Source: Bacillota bacterium (GTDB lineage Bacteria; Bacillota; Sulfobacillia; JAJYWN01). From it: a stretch of DNA of 64,000 nt. The number at the start of each line of letters is the position of its first letter. Position 1 is the first letter of the stretch. The stretch lies in NCBI GenBank assembly GCA_021791495.1, contig JAJYWN010000034.1, positions 22,953 to 86,952 on the forward strand, read 5' to 3'. The position numbers and the translations under genes are program-made. Of the stretch, positions 43,109-53,187 are shown piece after piece. A model generated the notes under the pieces. That model was given only the letters and a program-made list of their open reading frames with translations, was not told the origin of the DNA and did not search any database.

Positions 43109-43185
43109 GGCGCGGCTGGTGGCAACGGATTGTCCGGCATGGCGGCATGCCTGCCGGCGTCATCACCCATTAGGAGGCGGTGCGG

Positions 43186-43932
43186 GTGAGAAAGATGATA
43201 GCCGTATTGGTGGGCGACAGCCCGGGCGTGCTGGCCCGGGTGGCAGGCCTTTTCGCCAGGCGGGGCTATAACATCGACAGCCTGGCTGTGGGTACCACCG
43301 ACCGTCCTTCGACTTCCCGCATGACCATCGCCTTCCAAGGGGACGAGACGGTCAAGGAGCAGGTATCCAAACAGCTCTACAAACTCATCGATGTGTACAA
43401 GGTCAGCGACCTTGACGCCGAGAACTCGGTGGTCCGCGAACTGGCGCTGGTCCGCGTGCACTGCGAACCGGCGCGGCGTCCACAGGTGGTGCAACTGGCC
43501 GACCTTTTCCGGGCCAGGGTCGTGGACGTTTCCAGAAACTCCATGATCATCGAGACCTCGGGGACCCAGGAAAAAGTGGAGGCCCTCATCCAACTTCTCC
43601 GCGATTTCGGCCTCCAAGAAGTGGTCCGTACCGGCCCCATCGCCCTGGAGCGCGGCATGGCCAAGACTTCGGCCGAGGTGACGCCCTTGAACAAGGCCGT
43701 GGGAGATAACGACCTTGACGCCTACCCGCGGCCCGTGGCCGCCGCTGCTACCGCCGGCGGGGGCGGCGCCGGCGGCGTGTCTGGCGCGGGGCCATTGCGC
43801 CGCGTCGGACCCGTCCGGGGGCTGGCCTCCTCCCAAATCGCGGGAGTTTTCAGCGAAGACATCGCCGTCAATGGCTTGGAATTCTACGAAGAACTCAATA
43901 GCACTGATGAGGAGGACAGAAAAAGATCATGA
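43186..43932 (+). CDS. ilvN: Acetolactate synthase regulatory subunit with C-terminal extension
   Basis: The 248-residue protein has an N-terminal ACT domain ([21 protein letters not shown], split here as [10 protein letters not shown] and [12 protein letters not shown]) and the ALS_ss_C domain to about residue 160. Family members normally end near 160-175. The last 80 residues here, with a Gly/Ala linker and a second segment ending [12 protein letters not shown], are extra. It confers valine feedback on IlvB. GTG 43186 is chosen because AGGAGG lies 8 bases before it. The stop overlaps ilvC by 4 bases. Confidence 0.9.
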   Translation: MRKMIAVLVGDSPGVLARVAGLFARRGYNIDSLAVGTTDRPSTSRMTIAFQGDETVKEQVSKQLYKLIDVYKVSDLDAENSVVRELALVRVHCEPARRPQVVQLADLFRARVVDVSRNSMIIETSGTQEKVEALIQLLRDFGLQEVVRTGPIALERGMAKTSAEVTPLNKAVGDNDLDAYPRPVAAAATAGGGGAGGVSGAGPLRRVGPVRGLASSQIAGVFSEDIAVNGLEFYEELNSTDEEDRKRS

Positions 43933-44927
43933 CTCATGTCTACTACGAATCGGACGCCGACCTTTCCGTCCTGAAAGGTAAGAAGGTGGCGGTCATCGGC
44001 TTCGGTAGCCAGGGTGGCGGCCAGTCGCAGAACCTGCGGGACAGCGGCGTGGACGTGGTCGTCGGGCTACGCCCGGAGGGGAAGAGCTGGCAGAAGGCCA
44101 AGGAGGCCGGCATGAAGGTAGCCTCCGTCGAGGATGCCGCGGCGGCCGGCGACGTCATCGCCTTCTTGTTCCCGGACCACCTGCACGCCGACGTCTACAA
44201 TAAGCAGATCAAGCCCGGCCTGAAGCCCGGCAAGACCATCCTCATGTCCCACGGTTTCTCCATCCTGTATAACCAGGTTGTCCCGCCGCGCGACGTGGAC
44301 GTCATCATGGTCGCCCCCAAAGGTCCGGGAGCGCTGGTCCGGCGCATGTACACCGAGGGAGCCGGCGTCCCGGCCCTCATCGCCGTGGAGCAGGACTACA
44401 GCGGTCACGCCAAGGCCACCGGCCTGGCCTACGCCAAGGGCATCGGCGCCTCCCGCGCCGGCGTCATCGAGACCACATTCCGCGAAGAAACCGAGAGCGA
44501 CCTCTTCGGCGAGCAGACCGTCCTGTGCGGCGGCGTCAGCGAACTGGTGAAGGCCGGGTTTGACACCTTGGTCGAAGCCGGTTACCAGCCGGAAATCGCC
44601 TACTACGAAGTCTGCAACGAGCTGAAGCTCATCGTCGACCTCATCTTCGAGGGCGGCATGCACCACATGCGCTACTCCGTGTCCGATACCGCCCGCTACG
44701 GCGACATCACCCGCGGCAAGGTCATCATCAACCAGGCCGTCCGCGAGAACATGAAGAAGGTGCTCCAGGACATCCAGAACGGCGCCTTCGCCCGCGAGTG
44801 GATCCTGGAGAACCAGGCCAACCGGCCGGGCATGAACTCCCTGCTCTATAAGGAAGAGGCTCATCCCATGGAGAAGGTCGGCGCCCAGCTGCGGGCCATG
44901 ATGCCCTGGCTCGGCAAGAAAAAGTAG
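43929..44927 (+). CDS. ilvC: Ketol-acid reductoisomerase, class I
   Basis: The 332-residue protein has an N-terminal Rossmann domain ([19 protein letters not shown]) and the knotted C-terminal domain with Mg ligands ([39 protein letters not shown]). The nucleotide motif usually reads GYGSQGHAHALNL; here it is altered at the His-Ala-His positions, but the following RPEGKSW region is present. It converts acetolactate to dihydroxyisovalerate. A 28-base GC hairpin lies between it and ilvD. Confidence 0.93.
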   Translation: MTHVYYESDADLSVLKGKKVAVIGFGSQGGGQSQNLRDSGVDVVVGLRPEGKSWQKAKEAGMKVASVEDAAAAGDVIAFLFPDHLHADVYNKQIKPGLKPGKTILMSHGFSILYNQVVPPRDVDVIMVAPKGPGALVRRMYTEGAGVPALIAVEQDYSGHAKATGLAYAKGIGASRAGVIETTFREETESDLFGEQTVLCGGVSELVKAGFDTLVEAGYQPEIAYYEVCNELKLIVDLIFEGGMHHMRYSVSDTARYGDITRGKVIINQAVRENMKKVLQDIQNGAFAREWILENQANRPGMNSLLYKEEAHPMEKVGAQLRAMMPWLGKKK

Positions 44928-44948
44928 GACCAGAACGAAACCTTGTGG

Positions 44949-44976
44949 GCGGCGCCGGTGAGAGACCGCGCCGCCC
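44949..44976 (+). other. Hairpin between ilvC and ilvD
   Basis: GGCGGCGC and GCGCCGCC pair perfectly, with a further GGT/ACC pair inside. There is no U tract, so it more likely affects mRNA stability or partial attenuation than termination. Confidence 0.5.
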
Positions 44977-45015
44977 TAACCTTAGCTAAACGACACGAAT
45001 AGGAGCGATACCCCC

Positions 45016-46809
45016 ATGGCTACAGAGCATTCCGCCCAGACCCCCCGGCGGTCGCATTCCATTACCAAGGGCGTGGAGCGGGCCCCGCACCGGTCCCTCC
45101 TGCGCGCCCTCGGTCTCAACGACCGCGAGATGGACTCGCCCTTTATCGGCGTGGTGTCGGCTTTCAACGAGCTGATTCCCGGCCACATCCACTTGCCGCA
45201 AATCGCCGCGGCGGTGAAGGCGGGCATTCGAATTGCGGGCGGAACGCCCTTTGAGTTCCCGGTGATCGGCGTCTGCGATGGTCTGGCCATGAACCATGTG
45301 GGCATGAAGTACTCCCTGGCCAGCCGCGAACTGATCGCCGACTCCATCGAAGTTATGGCCAAGGGGCACGCTCTGGACGCCCTGGTCCTGATTCCTAACT
45401 GCGACAAGATCGTCCCCGGTATGCTCATGGCCGCCGTCCGCCTGGACATCCCGGCCATCGTCGTCAGCGGCGGCCCCATGCTGGCCGGCCACTTGAACGG
45501 CAAAGCCATCGATGTCACCACCATGTTCGAGGCGGTGGGGGCGGTGAAGGCCGGGAAGATGCACGAAGTCGAGCTGGAGGCGTTGGAGCTGGCGGCCTGC
45601 CCGGGCTGCGGATCATGCAGCGGCATGTACACCGCGAACTCCATGAACTGCCTGTCCGAGGCCATCGGCATGGCCCTCCCCGGCAACGGCACCATTCCTG
45701 CCGTGGACGCGGCCCGCATCCGGCTGGCCAAGGACACCGGCGTCCGCATCATGGAACTCCTGAAGGAAGGCATCACGCCGCGGAAGATCATCACCGATGG
45801 CGCCGTCCGTAACGCGCTGGCCATCGACATGGCCCTGGGCTGCTCTTCGAACACGGTGCTCCACCTTTTGGCCATCGCCCGCGAGGCGGGTGTGCCGATG
45901 GACCTCACCTGGGTTGAGAAGGAAAGCGACCGCGTGCCGCAGCTCTGCAAACTGTCGCCGGCCGGTGTCCACCACGTGGAAGACCTAGACCGCGAGGGCG
46001 GCATCCAGGCGGTGGGAGCCGAACTGATCAAGGGCGGGTATCTGGACACCGGCGTGACGACGGTGTGCGGTCACGCCCCCGGCGCCGGGCGCGTGCGCCG
46101 GCCGGTGGGTTCGGGGCTGGGCGACGGCGCGGTACCGGGCCCGGTCATCCGCCCGCTGTCCGATCCCTATTCCGCCACCGGCGGCCTGGCCATCCTCCGC
46201 GGCTCGCTGGCGCCGGAAGGCGCTGTCGTGAAGCAGGGCGGCGTGGCCCCGGAGATGCTGAAGCGGACCGGCACGGCCATCTGCTTCGACAGCGAGGAGG
46301 AAGTCACCGAGGCCATCCTTTCGGGCGAGGTCAAGCCGGGCCACGTGGTGGTCGTCCGGTACGAAGGACCCAAGGGGAGTCCCGGTATGCGCGAGATGCT
46401 CACCCCGACTTCGGCCGTAATCGGTATGGGGCTGGGGTCCAGTGTGGCCCTGATTACCGATGGTCGGTTCTCGGGGGCCACGCGCGGCGCGTCCATCGGC
46501 CACGTGTGCCCCGAGGCGGCGGAAGGCGGGCCCATCGCCTTGATTGAAGACGGTGATCGAATTAGCATTGATATTCCCGGCCGGAAGCTGGAGCTCATGG
46601 TGGAGCCGGCTATCCTGGCCGAGCGGCGCCAGAAGTGGCTGGCGGCAGGCGGTGGAGCGGCGCGGGCCCACCGTCTGGGAGGCTACCTCGACCGTTACCA
46701 GGCCGCGGTGATGTCGGCGGCCGAAGGCGCACGGGTGGCGACGCCGGAGGAGCTGGCGGCAGCGGCGGTGCAACTCAAGCCTGACAGCACCGGGGGTGCC
46801 GGGAAATGA
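45016..46809 (+). CDS. ilvD: Dihydroxy-acid dehydratase
   Basis: The 597-residue protein has the cluster ligands in [10 protein letters not shown] and [17 protein letters not shown], followed by GMALPGNGT, and the C-terminal [10 protein letters not shown] and [14 protein letters not shown]. It dehydrates dihydroxyacids to 2-ketoacids for valine and isoleucine. A Gly/Arg-rich insertion ([17 protein letters not shown] region) is longer than usual. The stop overlaps ilvB by 4 bases. Confidence 0.94.
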   Translation: MATEHSAQTPRRSHSITKGVERAPHRSLLRALGLNDREMDSPFIGVVSAFNELIPGHIHLPQIAAAVKAGIRIAGGTPFEFPVIGVCDGLAMNHVGMKYSLASRELIADSIEVMAKGHALDALVLIPNCDKIVPGMLMAAVRLDIPAIVVSGGPMLAGHLNGKAIDVTTMFEAVGAVKAGKMHEVELEALELAACPGCGSCSGMYTANSMNCLSEAIGMALPGNGTIPAVDAARIRLAKDTGVRIMELLKEGITPRKIITDGAVRNALAIDMALGCSSNTVLHLLAIAREAGVPMDLTWVEKESDRVPQLCKLSPAGVHHVEDLDREGGIQAVGAELIKGGYLDTGVTTVCGHAPGAGRVRRPVGSGLGDGAVPGPVIRPLSDPYSATGGLAILRGSLAPEGAVVKQGGVAPEMLKRTGTAICFDSEEEVTEAILSGEVKPGHVVVVRYEGPKGSPGMREMLTPTSAVIGMGLGSSVALITDGRFSGATRGASIGHVCPEAAEGGPIALIEDGDRISIDIPGRKLELMVEPAILAERRQKWLAAGGGAARAHRLGGYLDRYQAAVMSAAEGARVATPEELAAAAVQLKPDSTGGAGK

Positions 46810-48578
46810 GGGTCGACGGTGCACGGGCTCTATTGATGAGCCTGCTGGAGGAGAAGGTCGAAGTCGTCTTCGGCTACCCCGGCGGGTCGGTCATCACCTT
46901 GTACGACGTCTTGCCTGAGTTTCCCATCAGGCACGTTCTGGTACGCCACGAGCAGGGTGCGGCCCATGCCGCCGATGCCTACGCCCGGGTGTCGGGCAAG
47001 GTTGGCGTTTGTTTCGCCACCTCCGGCCCCGGCGCCACCAACCTGGTCACAGGCTTGGCCAACGCGATGATGGACTCCATACCCATCATCGCCGTCACCG
47101 GCCAGGTGGCCGTGGGGTCTCTGGGGACCGACGCCTTCCAGGAAGCCGATCTGACCGGAATCACACTCCCGGTCACCAAGCACAGCTACCTGGTGAAGAA
47201 GGCTTCGGACATACCAAGGGTAGTCAAAGAGGCTTTCCACATCGCCGCCACGGGTCGGCCGGGGCCGGTCCTGATCGACCTGCCCAAGGACGTGCAGCTG
47301 GCTCAATGCGAGTTTCATTACCCGAAGGCGGTGGACCTCCCCGGCTACAAACCGAACTACGACGCCCACCCCCAGCAACTGCAGCGGGCGGCGCGGGCCA
47401 TCGCGGCATCGCCGCGGCCGGTCATTCTGGCGGGGGGCGGGGTCATCGCCTCGGGCGCCTCCGACGTACTGACCGCTCTGGCGCGGAAAGCGTCCATCCC
47501 GGTGGTTCCGACCTTGATGGGTCTGGGCGCGTTTCCCGCGGGAGACCCGCTTTTTCTCGGCATCGCCGGGATGCACGGTTCCTACGTGGCCAGCCGGGCG
47601 TTGCACGAGGCCGACCTGCTCATCGCCGTGGGCACGCGCTTTTCCGACCGGGTGACGGGGCCGCCCAAGGGCTTCGCTCCGCGCGCCCGCGTTATCCATA
47701 TCGACATTGACCCCGCCGAAATCGGCAAGAACGTACGTGTGACCCTGCCCATCGTGGCCGATGCGCGCCGGGCCCTTGAACCTCTCCTGGAGCTGGTGCC
47801 CGAGGGCGGGGTGGCGCGACGACCCTGGCTGAAAGAGCTGGATGACTGGAAGGCCGAAGCCGTTCGCCTGGTCGAGAGAAACGTTGCCCGTGGGCGCCGC
47901 GGAGCGGTGACGGGGACGGCCGACCTCGCGGCGGGGGATCGGCCTTCCGGCCAGTCCGCCTTCGAGAAAGCGGCGCGGCGGCGCACCCTTTCCCCCCTTG
48001 AAGTCATGGACCGGCTGGGTGCGTGGACCCGCGATCACGAGGCCATCGTGGTCACCGACGTGGGCCAGCACCAGATGTGGGCCGCGCAGCGGGTGCCGGT
48101 GGACCATCCCCGCGCCTTTGTGACTTCGGGTGGGCTGGGCACCATGGGTTTCGGCCTGCCGGCGGCCCTTGGCGCCAAGGTCGCCCGTCCCGACAAGCCG
48201 GTGGTCCTGGTGACCGGGGACGGCAGCTTCCAAATGCAACTGCAGCAACTGGCCACCATCCGTTCGGAGAACCTCGATGTCAAGGTCGTCATCTTCAACA
48301 ACGGCTATCTGGGCATGGTTCGGCAGTGGCAGGACCTGTTCAACGACAAGCGGTACTCGGCGGTGGCCCTGGGCCAGTGGCCGGACTTCTGCAAGCTTGG
48401 GGAGGCCTACGGCCTGCGGGCGGCGCGGGCCACCTCGACGGCCAGCCTGAAGAAATACCTGACGGAGACACTGGAGTGCGAAGGACCGGCGTTATTGGAG
48501 TGCATGGTGGAGCCCGAAGCCAACGTCTTCCCCATCGTGCCGCCGGGGCAAGGGTTCGAGCAGGTCATCTTGTCATAG
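46806..48578 (+). CDS. ilvB: Acetolactate synthase, catalytic subunit
   Basis: The 590-residue protein has the three TPP-enzyme domains: [14 protein letters not shown] and the catalytic Glu in [16 protein letters not shown], a central FAD-binding-type domain, and the TPP/Mg motif [16 protein letters not shown] linker of about 30 residues rich in Arg/Gly/Ala before [10 protein letters not shown] is longer than usual. It makes acetolactate or acetohydroxybutyrate. It is last in the operon, four genes from its partner ilvN, whereas ilvBN are usually adjacent. Confidence 0.95.
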   Translation: MRVDGARALLMSLLEEKVEVVFGYPGGSVITLYDVLPEFPIRHVLVRHEQGAAHAADAYARVSGKVGVCFATSGPGATNLVTGLANAMMDSIPIIAVTGQVAVGSLGTDAFQEADLTGITLPVTKHSYLVKKASDIPRVVKEAFHIAATGRPGPVLIDLPKDVQLAQCEFHYPKAVDLPGYKPNYDAHPQQLQRAARAIAASPRPVILAGGGVIASGASDVLTALARKASIPVVPTLMGLGAFPAGDPLFLGIAGMHGSYVASRALHEADLLIAVGTRFSDRVTGPPKGFAPRARVIHIDIDPAEIGKNVRVTLPIVADARRALEPLLELVPEGGVARRPWLKELDDWKAEAVRLVERNVARGRRGAVTGTADLAAGDRPSGQSAFEKAARRRTLSPLEVMDRLGAWTRDHEAIVVTDVGQHQMWAAQRVPVDHPRAFVTSGGLGTMGFGLPAALGAKVARPDKPVVLVTGDGSFQMQLQQLATIRSENLDVKVVIFNNGYLGMVRQWQDLFNDKRYSAVALGQWPDFCKLGEAYGLRAARATSTASLKKYLTETLECEGPALLECMVEPEANVFPIVPPGQGFEQVILS

Positions 48579-48610
48579 GTGGCTATCGTGCGGTTGCATT
48601 TCCCGCCAGG

Positions 48611-48961
48611 CTACTTGCGACGCGATTTCTTGGCGGTCCGCGTGCGGATGTAGTTCGCCCGCCACGGCCAGAAGACCAGGCCGATGACGGCCACCACCAC
48701 CAGAAGGACCAGGCTCAGCGGCCACGGTCGCCCCAAGGTGATCAGGGCCGAGGGCGTGGGGTTCGGCAGGCCTGGGGCCGGGACGGTGATGGCCGCCGGC
48801 ACGTTGCCGCCGGGTTCGCTTAAGAGCCAGGCCGTGCCGAGAACGGCGGAGGTCAGGGCGGCGACCCAGGCTCCCGCCATCGAAAAAGCTCTCCAGAACC
48901 TCCGCGCTCTCCGAAGGCGGGAGGTTCTCTTTCTTTCGGCACGAGACGGCAAAGTGGTCAT
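48611..48961 (-). CDS. Small membrane protein
   Basis: The product is 116 residues, beginning MTTLPSRAERKR. Two hydrophobic helices (about residues 28-47 and 82-102) flank a Pro-rich external loop, and both ends are strongly basic. It converges on ilvB and is divergent from the next gene. No family recognised; the start lacks a clear ribosome binding site. Confidence 0.5.
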   Translation of the reverse strand: MTTLPSRAERKRTSRLRRARRFWRAFSMAGAWVAALTSAVLGTAWLLSEPGGNVPAAITVPAPGLPNPTPSALITLGRPWPLSLVLLVVVAVIGLVFWPWRANYIRTRTAKKSRRK

Positions 48962-49060
48962 AGCAGCACTAGTCTTCCCCGATTGGCATAACCGAAACGG
49001 CGGCCTGCCGAGGCCGGCGGTTGCGGGCAACCTAGAGGGGAGAGGTGACTTCGAAAAGCC

Positions 49061-49702
49061 ATGACGAACGACTCAAGCCTAAAGGCCAAGTTCAAGAAGA
49101 AACCGGACGCCGATGACTTCGACCCGAAGAAAGACATTGACTGGGAGAGTCTGGCCAAGCAGTTGAAGGTCAAACTGGTATCCTATGGTGGCGTACACTT
49201 CTCCGAGGCGCCCGCGCCGGTGCGTGGGCTTGTCGACAAACTGGCCACCGGGTCGAGGAGTGCGGGCGAACGGGGGAAGTCAGTCGCGAAAAGCGGGACC
49301 GGCACCGAGGGCAACGTCAAGCTCCCGATACGCATTTGGGGTCGCAGTCTGGAAGACGGGTCGATGATTCTGGTCCAGGAGGGCGGCCAAGTCTGGCTGG
49401 ACGGGCCCGAGTACGTCAACATCTCCGCGTCCAACCCCCAGAGATTCGCCGAGATCCTGTCGGGCCACTCGGTGAGCGGGCTCACACCGGAGGAGAGCGG
49501 GGTTTACGACGCGCAGGATCAGTTCTTCCGGCTGAGTAGTGAAGGGGAAGGCATCTTCGGAGGATACGAACTGCTCCCATCCCTTCTGGAGGCCAGGACG
49601 GAAGGATTGGATCTGCGACTCCGGGACGCCACGAAAAAGCCCCTTCCCTGGGTCTTCGGGCCGCCCGCGGGTGAGGGCGTCAAAGGCCAGGGAAAGAAGT
49701 GA
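49061..49702 (+). CDS. Hypothetical protein
   Basis: The 213-residue protein has a Lys/Asp-rich N-terminus (KFKKKPDADDFDPKKDIDWE), a Gly/Ser linker and a C-terminal domain with strands such as LPIRIWGRS and SMILVQEGGQVWLDG. No membrane segment or signal peptide is seen. A GGGGAGAGG ribosome binding site is 12 bases or more upstream. No family recognised. Confidence 0.6.
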   Translation: MTNDSSLKAKFKKKPDADDFDPKKDIDWESLAKQLKVKLVSYGGVHFSEAPAPVRGLVDKLATGSRSAGERGKSVAKSGTGTEGNVKLPIRIWGRSLEDGSMILVQEGGQVWLDGPEYVNISASNPQRFAEILSGHSVSGLTPEESGVYDAQDQFFRLSSEGEGIFGGYELLPSLLEARTEGLDLRLRDATKKPLPWVFGPPAGEGVKGQGKK

Positions 49703-49798
49703 CCCCCCGGTGGCCGGAGCCGTCCGAGGGGTTCACTTTACCGGTTATCGCATCAGTTTCCACCAGCATCTGGCCCGCGGGCACCAGGCGACCACGCC

Positions 49799-50278
49799 CT
49801 AGCCCAGCGTTCGCAGCTCATCCATGACTGTGGCGATTTCGGGCCGGTCGGACGTGCTCTCACCTATGTAGGCATATTTCACCTTGCCGTCGCGGCCGAT
49901 GATGAAAGTGGAAGGGCGCGGAATGCGTCGACCCCGGGGTTCGTTCTCGTGGAAGACCCCGTAAGCGAAGACCGAGGTCAGGTCGGGATCGGACAGTACC
50001 GTGTAATCGAGGTGGTCCGTCTCCACCACCCGGGCCACTTCTTCCATGGGGTCGGGGCAAACGGCGATAACCTGGGCACCAAGGGTGTCGAAGTCGAAAA
50101 TGGAGTGTCGCAACTGCGACAACTGTTTCCTTCAGGGGCCTCACCAGTATCCACGATAAAAGACCAGCACCACATGCGTATGCTTCAGGCTGTCCGCCAG
50201 GCTGACCATGTCGCCTTTTCCATCGGGCAGGGCGAAAAGGGGCGCATCGTCCCCAGGTTGGAGCTTGCTTGGCAGCAT
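49799..50278 (-). CDS. Peroxiredoxin-like protein with two in-frame TGA codons (predicted UGPU selenoprotein)
   Basis: From ATG 50278, behind GGAGGGGGG, the frame reads an AhpC/TSA-type protein of 159 codons: LQPGDDAPLFALPDGKGDMV, HVVLVFYRGYW, TGA-Gly-Pro-TGA, RKQLSQLRHSIFDFD, VLSDPDLTSVFAYGV and RPSTFIIGRDGKVKYAYIG. Relatives have WCPxCRxQL at the active site, so the TGAs (codons 46 and 49) replace exactly the two cysteines of CxxC. A hairpin TGTCGC-AGTT-GCGACA (50121-50106) begins 10 bases after the second TGA, with G in the loop, as in bacterial SECIS elements. The likely product is a thiol/selenol peroxidase or oxidoreductase. A pseudogene is possible but would need two nonsense mutations at both Cys codons. 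Confidence 0.75.
50106..50121 (-). promoter_or_regulatory. Candidate bacterial SECIS hairpin
   Basis: Read on the minus strand, TGTCGC and GCGACA form a 6-bp stem with loop AGTT. The loop is about 16 bases from the second TGA and 25 from the first, within the 16-37 base window described for bacterial SECIS elements, and a G lies within the first two loop bases. Confidence 0.6.
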
Positions 50279-50435
50279 CTTGTCACCCCCCTCCGCCCAC
50301 CAGAATGATAACGCGTGGTAATTCGGCCTTTCGTCCCCTTATCCCTTTCCAGTCTCCTCTTCCCTTTCCAGCGGGCGGCCGGCATAGAATGAGACATGAA
50401 CTTGGCGAGGTACGTACGGAGGAGGCCCCCGGTCC

Positions 50436-51143
50436 ATGCCCAACGCGCCCAATATCGTAGACCTACTACTGACCCCCAATTCCACCCGTCCCGGCGGAAA
50501 CCGGCCGGGAACGCCCCTTTCTCCCCAAGGGGTGACCGTCCACCGTACGGGTGACCCCGGCGCCACGGCACGGAACATCAGAAACTACTTCGACACCATC
50601 CGTCCGGGCAACGAGTCCTCGGCCCACTACGTCGTGGACGGGACGGGGGAGATCATCCGGTGCATTCCCGAGACGGAAGTGGCCTGGCACGCCGGACCCG
50701 CGGCGAACCAGCGCGACATCGGGATCGAAACCTGTGAACCGCTCACGGGTGCCGCCTATGAGTCCACTGTCTGGCTGGTGGCCGACATCCACAGGCGCAT
50801 GGGTTGGCAGGCATCCCTGGGTCTCACTATCCGTCCCCACAGTTTCTATAGCCCCACCGATCGACCCGAAGACCCTTTCTCCTGGATCAGGTACCAGGCG
50901 GGCCAATCGGATTCCGGAGCCCTATACCTCCCGGCACCGTTTCTGGCTACAGTGGAGGCGAGCCTCATGCCTTTCAAGGATGTTCCGTCCAGCCACTGGG
51001 CCGCCGTCGCTATTGAACTGGTGGCAAACAAGGGCCTGATGCAAGGGTACGCCGACGGCACCTTCCGCCCCGACAACCCGATCAGCCGCGCGGAACTGGC
51101 GGTGGTCCTGCAGCGCCTCTTAGTATTGCTGAAACAAGCCTAA
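50436..51143 (+). CDS. N-acetylmuramoyl-L-alanine amidase with one SLH domain
   Basis: The 235-residue protein has an Amidase_2 (type 2, zinc) domain: VTVHRTGDP, SSAHYVVDGTGEI, EVAWHAGPAANQRDIGIE and a later His in IRPHSFY. A single S-layer homology segment follows (FKDVPSSHWAAVAIELVANK and DGTFRPDNPISRAELAVVL) and anchors proteins to cell-wall polysaccharide. There is no obvious signal peptide, which is odd for an SLH protein. GGAGGAGG precedes the ATG. Divergent from the selenoprotein gene. Confidence 0.88.
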   Translation: MPNAPNIVDLLLTPNSTRPGGNRPGTPLSPQGVTVHRTGDPGATARNIRNYFDTIRPGNESSAHYVVDGTGEIIRCIPETEVAWHAGPAANQRDIGIETCEPLTGAAYESTVWLVADIHRRMGWQASLGLTIRPHSFYSPTDRPEDPFSWIRYQAGQSDSGALYLPAPFLATVEASLMPFKDVPSSHWAAVAIELVANKGLMQGYADGTFRPDNPISRAELAVVLQRLLVLLKQA

Positions 51144-51314
51144 CGAGTTTCCGATATCTGGCTACGTCAGTCCATTCTGCGCTTCAGTTCATGGCTTTCC
51201 ACCTGTCAGGTGCACTGCCCCCGCCATATAGGCACCGTGGCAGGATTTGACAATGGCTTCGGCTAATCCTAATCGGGCGTATCCTTCCCCGTGTCCAGTT
51301 GGCACCGACTCACG

Positions 51315-52505
51315 ATGGGGGGATGGCTGTTGGCTTTATGGCTGTCACTGCGAAGTGCCCGGAGTAACCTTCCCAAGTTCCTATTTGCCTCTTTCGGAGT
51401 GTGCCTGGCCATCCTGGCCGTGTCCTCGACGGTTGCCGGAATGGCCGCTCTCAGGAGCCAGGGCACGGGCGCCATCCCACAGTTTATCGGCGGGGACATC
51501 ATGGTTCTGGCCTCCAACTTGGAAATGAAGGCCCTCCCAGGCGCGGGGTGGACCTTGAATCCGGCCGCTCTCAGGAGCTTCGACCCTGCCGTGGTACGGG
51601 ATCGCGTCGGTCCGGCCACTCTGACCGAGAGCTTGCTTGTCCCGGCTTACGTCCACACCCAGGAGCAGCGGGGTTTCAGTACCTACCTTTTGGGGCGGTC
51701 TGTTACTGGAGGGGTAGGACCGCCATTGCCCATGGTTGACGGTAGATTCCTGCAACCACGGGATTCATCGATGCCGAATGTCGTTCTGTACTCAGGAAAC
51801 CAGACCCAGGCGTTGATGAGCCAGTCGCTCCAGGTCAGGGTCGCGGCCCTGGATGGGCCGGATGGGCGAGCCGACCTGGCCGGCGGGAAGGATGTGCGCC
51901 TTCAGGTCGTGGGCCTCTACTGGGCCAAAGCCGTCGGCACGAACTCGCCGGTGATGCCCCTAGACTACCTTCAGCAGGTGGTCGGAACTCACTCCGTCCA
52001 GTGGATGGGAGTTAAGGTCGACAACTACGCGCAGATTGAGCGGGCCGCTACCGACCTCCGGCGGAAACTGCCCGGCTTCACGGTGTTGACTTCGGAGGAG
52101 GTCCTAGCGGCCATGGACGCCGAGAGCGCCAAAATCCAGCAGGCCGCACTGCCCATCACCTTCATGGCCCTGGCCGTAGCTTGCATCGCCGTTCTGAACA
52201 CCTTCCTTCTGATGGTCAGGACACGCAAGAAAGAGATTGCCCTTTTCAAGGTGCTCGGCCTTTCCGCGGCCCAGATCGGCACAATGTTGCTGGTCGAGGC
52301 TGTGGGGGCCACGGTCCTGGCGGGGGTGGCGGGGTTCCTTGTGGGGAGTCTCATGCCGGCCCTGCGAGGGCTGGGATTCGCCTTGCCGGTGTCTCCGATG
52401 TTGCCAATGCTCGTTCTCTTAGTCCTGGTCTCTGGTGCGACTACTGTGGTGCCCGCCTACTGGGCCACCCGGCAATCAGCCATGGAGGTGATGCGCAATG
52501 TCTGA
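51315..52505 (+). CDS. ABC transporter permease (FtsX/MacB type)
   Basis: The roughly 396-residue protein has one N-terminal helix (about 20-42), a large extracytoplasmic domain, and three C-terminal helices with the FtsX-like TRKKEIALFKVLGLSAAQIG loop. The type exports lipids or peptides or acts as a mechanotransmitter. The start is uncertain (ATG 51315 or GTG 51291) because neither has a good ribosome binding site. It overlaps the ATPase gene by 8 bases. Confidence 0.85.
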   Translation: MGGWLLALWLSLRSARSNLPKFLFASFGVCLAILAVSSTVAGMAALRSQGTGAIPQFIGGDIMVLASNLEMKALPGAGWTLNPAALRSFDPAVVRDRVGPATLTESLLVPAYVHTQEQRGFSTYLLGRSVTGGVGPPLPMVDGRFLQPRDSSMPNVVLYSGNQTQALMSQSLQVRVAALDGPDGRADLAGGKDVRLQVVGLYWAKAVGTNSPVMPLDYLQQVVGTHSVQWMGVKVDNYAQIERAATDLRRKLPGFTVLTSEEVLAAMDAESAKIQQAALPITFMALAVACIAVLNTFLLMVRTRKKEIALFKVLGLSAAQIGTMLLVEAVGATVLAGVAGFLVGSLMPALRGLGFALPVSPMLPMLVLLVLVSGATTVVPAYWATRQSAMEVMRNV

Positions 52506-53187
52506 GAGCCTCCTCCGAGTCACTTCCCTTACTAAGACCTACCATGTGGGGCCGCGGCCGGTCTCCGCCCTGAGGGATGTTAGCCTGGAATTGGATTACG
52601 GCCAGTCGCTATCGGTAACCGGCTACTCCGGGTCGGGCAAATCAACGTTGTTGGGCTTGATCGGCGGCCTCGAACGGCCCACTTCGGGTGAGATCGAGTT
52701 CAAGGGGCGACGTTATTCCGGTCTTTCCGAGGCCGAGCTCACGGTTCTAAGAAGGAAGGACATCGGCTTCGTCTTCCAGACCTTCAACCTGATTCCGGGC
52801 CTTTCGGCCTTCGATAACATCTTCCTCTGCTGCCGTCTGGCCGGCCAGAGCCGCCCCCAGGCCGGGCAGCGGTCGCGGGAGCTATTGGAGGTCTTGGGGA
52901 TGGGCGACCGGGCCGGCCACCTGCCATCGCAGCTTTCCGGGGGCGAGCAGCAGCGGGTGGCCGTGGCCAGGTCCCTGGCTTCACGGCCGGCCCTGCTCAT
53001 TGCCGATGAGCCCACCGGCGACCTGGACAGCGACAACGGGCGCGTGGTGGCCGACCTCATCTTGGGACTGTGCAAAGAGAACGGAAGTAGCTGTGTCATC
53101 GCCACCCACAACCTGGAACTCGCCGGACGGACCGACCGCAACATAGCCCTCAAGGACGGCTGCGTGCAGCGGGGGAGTGGTCGATGA
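52498..53187 (+). CDS. ABC transporter ATPase (LolD/MacB type)
   Basis: The 229-residue protein has Walker A GYSGSGKSTLLG, signature LSGGEQQRVAVARSL, Walker B LLIADEPTGDLD and a switch His in IATHNLEL. It is of the MacB/LolD class that pairs with FtsX-type permeases. It lies between two such permeases, overlapping both. Confidence 0.93.
   Translation: MSESLLRVTSLTKTYHVGPRPVSALRDVSLELDYGQSLSVTGYSGSGKSTLLGLIGGLERPTSGEIEFKGRRYSGLSEAELTVLRRKDIGFVFQTFNLIPGLSAFDNIFLCCRLAGQSRPQAGQRSRELLEVLGMGDRAGHLPSQLSGGEQQRVAVARSLASRPALLIADEPTGDLDSDNGRVVADLILGLCKENGSSCVIATHNLELAGRTDRNIALKDGCVQRGSGR

Noticed and set aside
46830..48248. 472-codon minus-strand frame opposite ilvB
   Set aside because: Antisense to a well-conserved gene in high-GC DNA; His/Gly/Arg-rich composition typical of a shadow.
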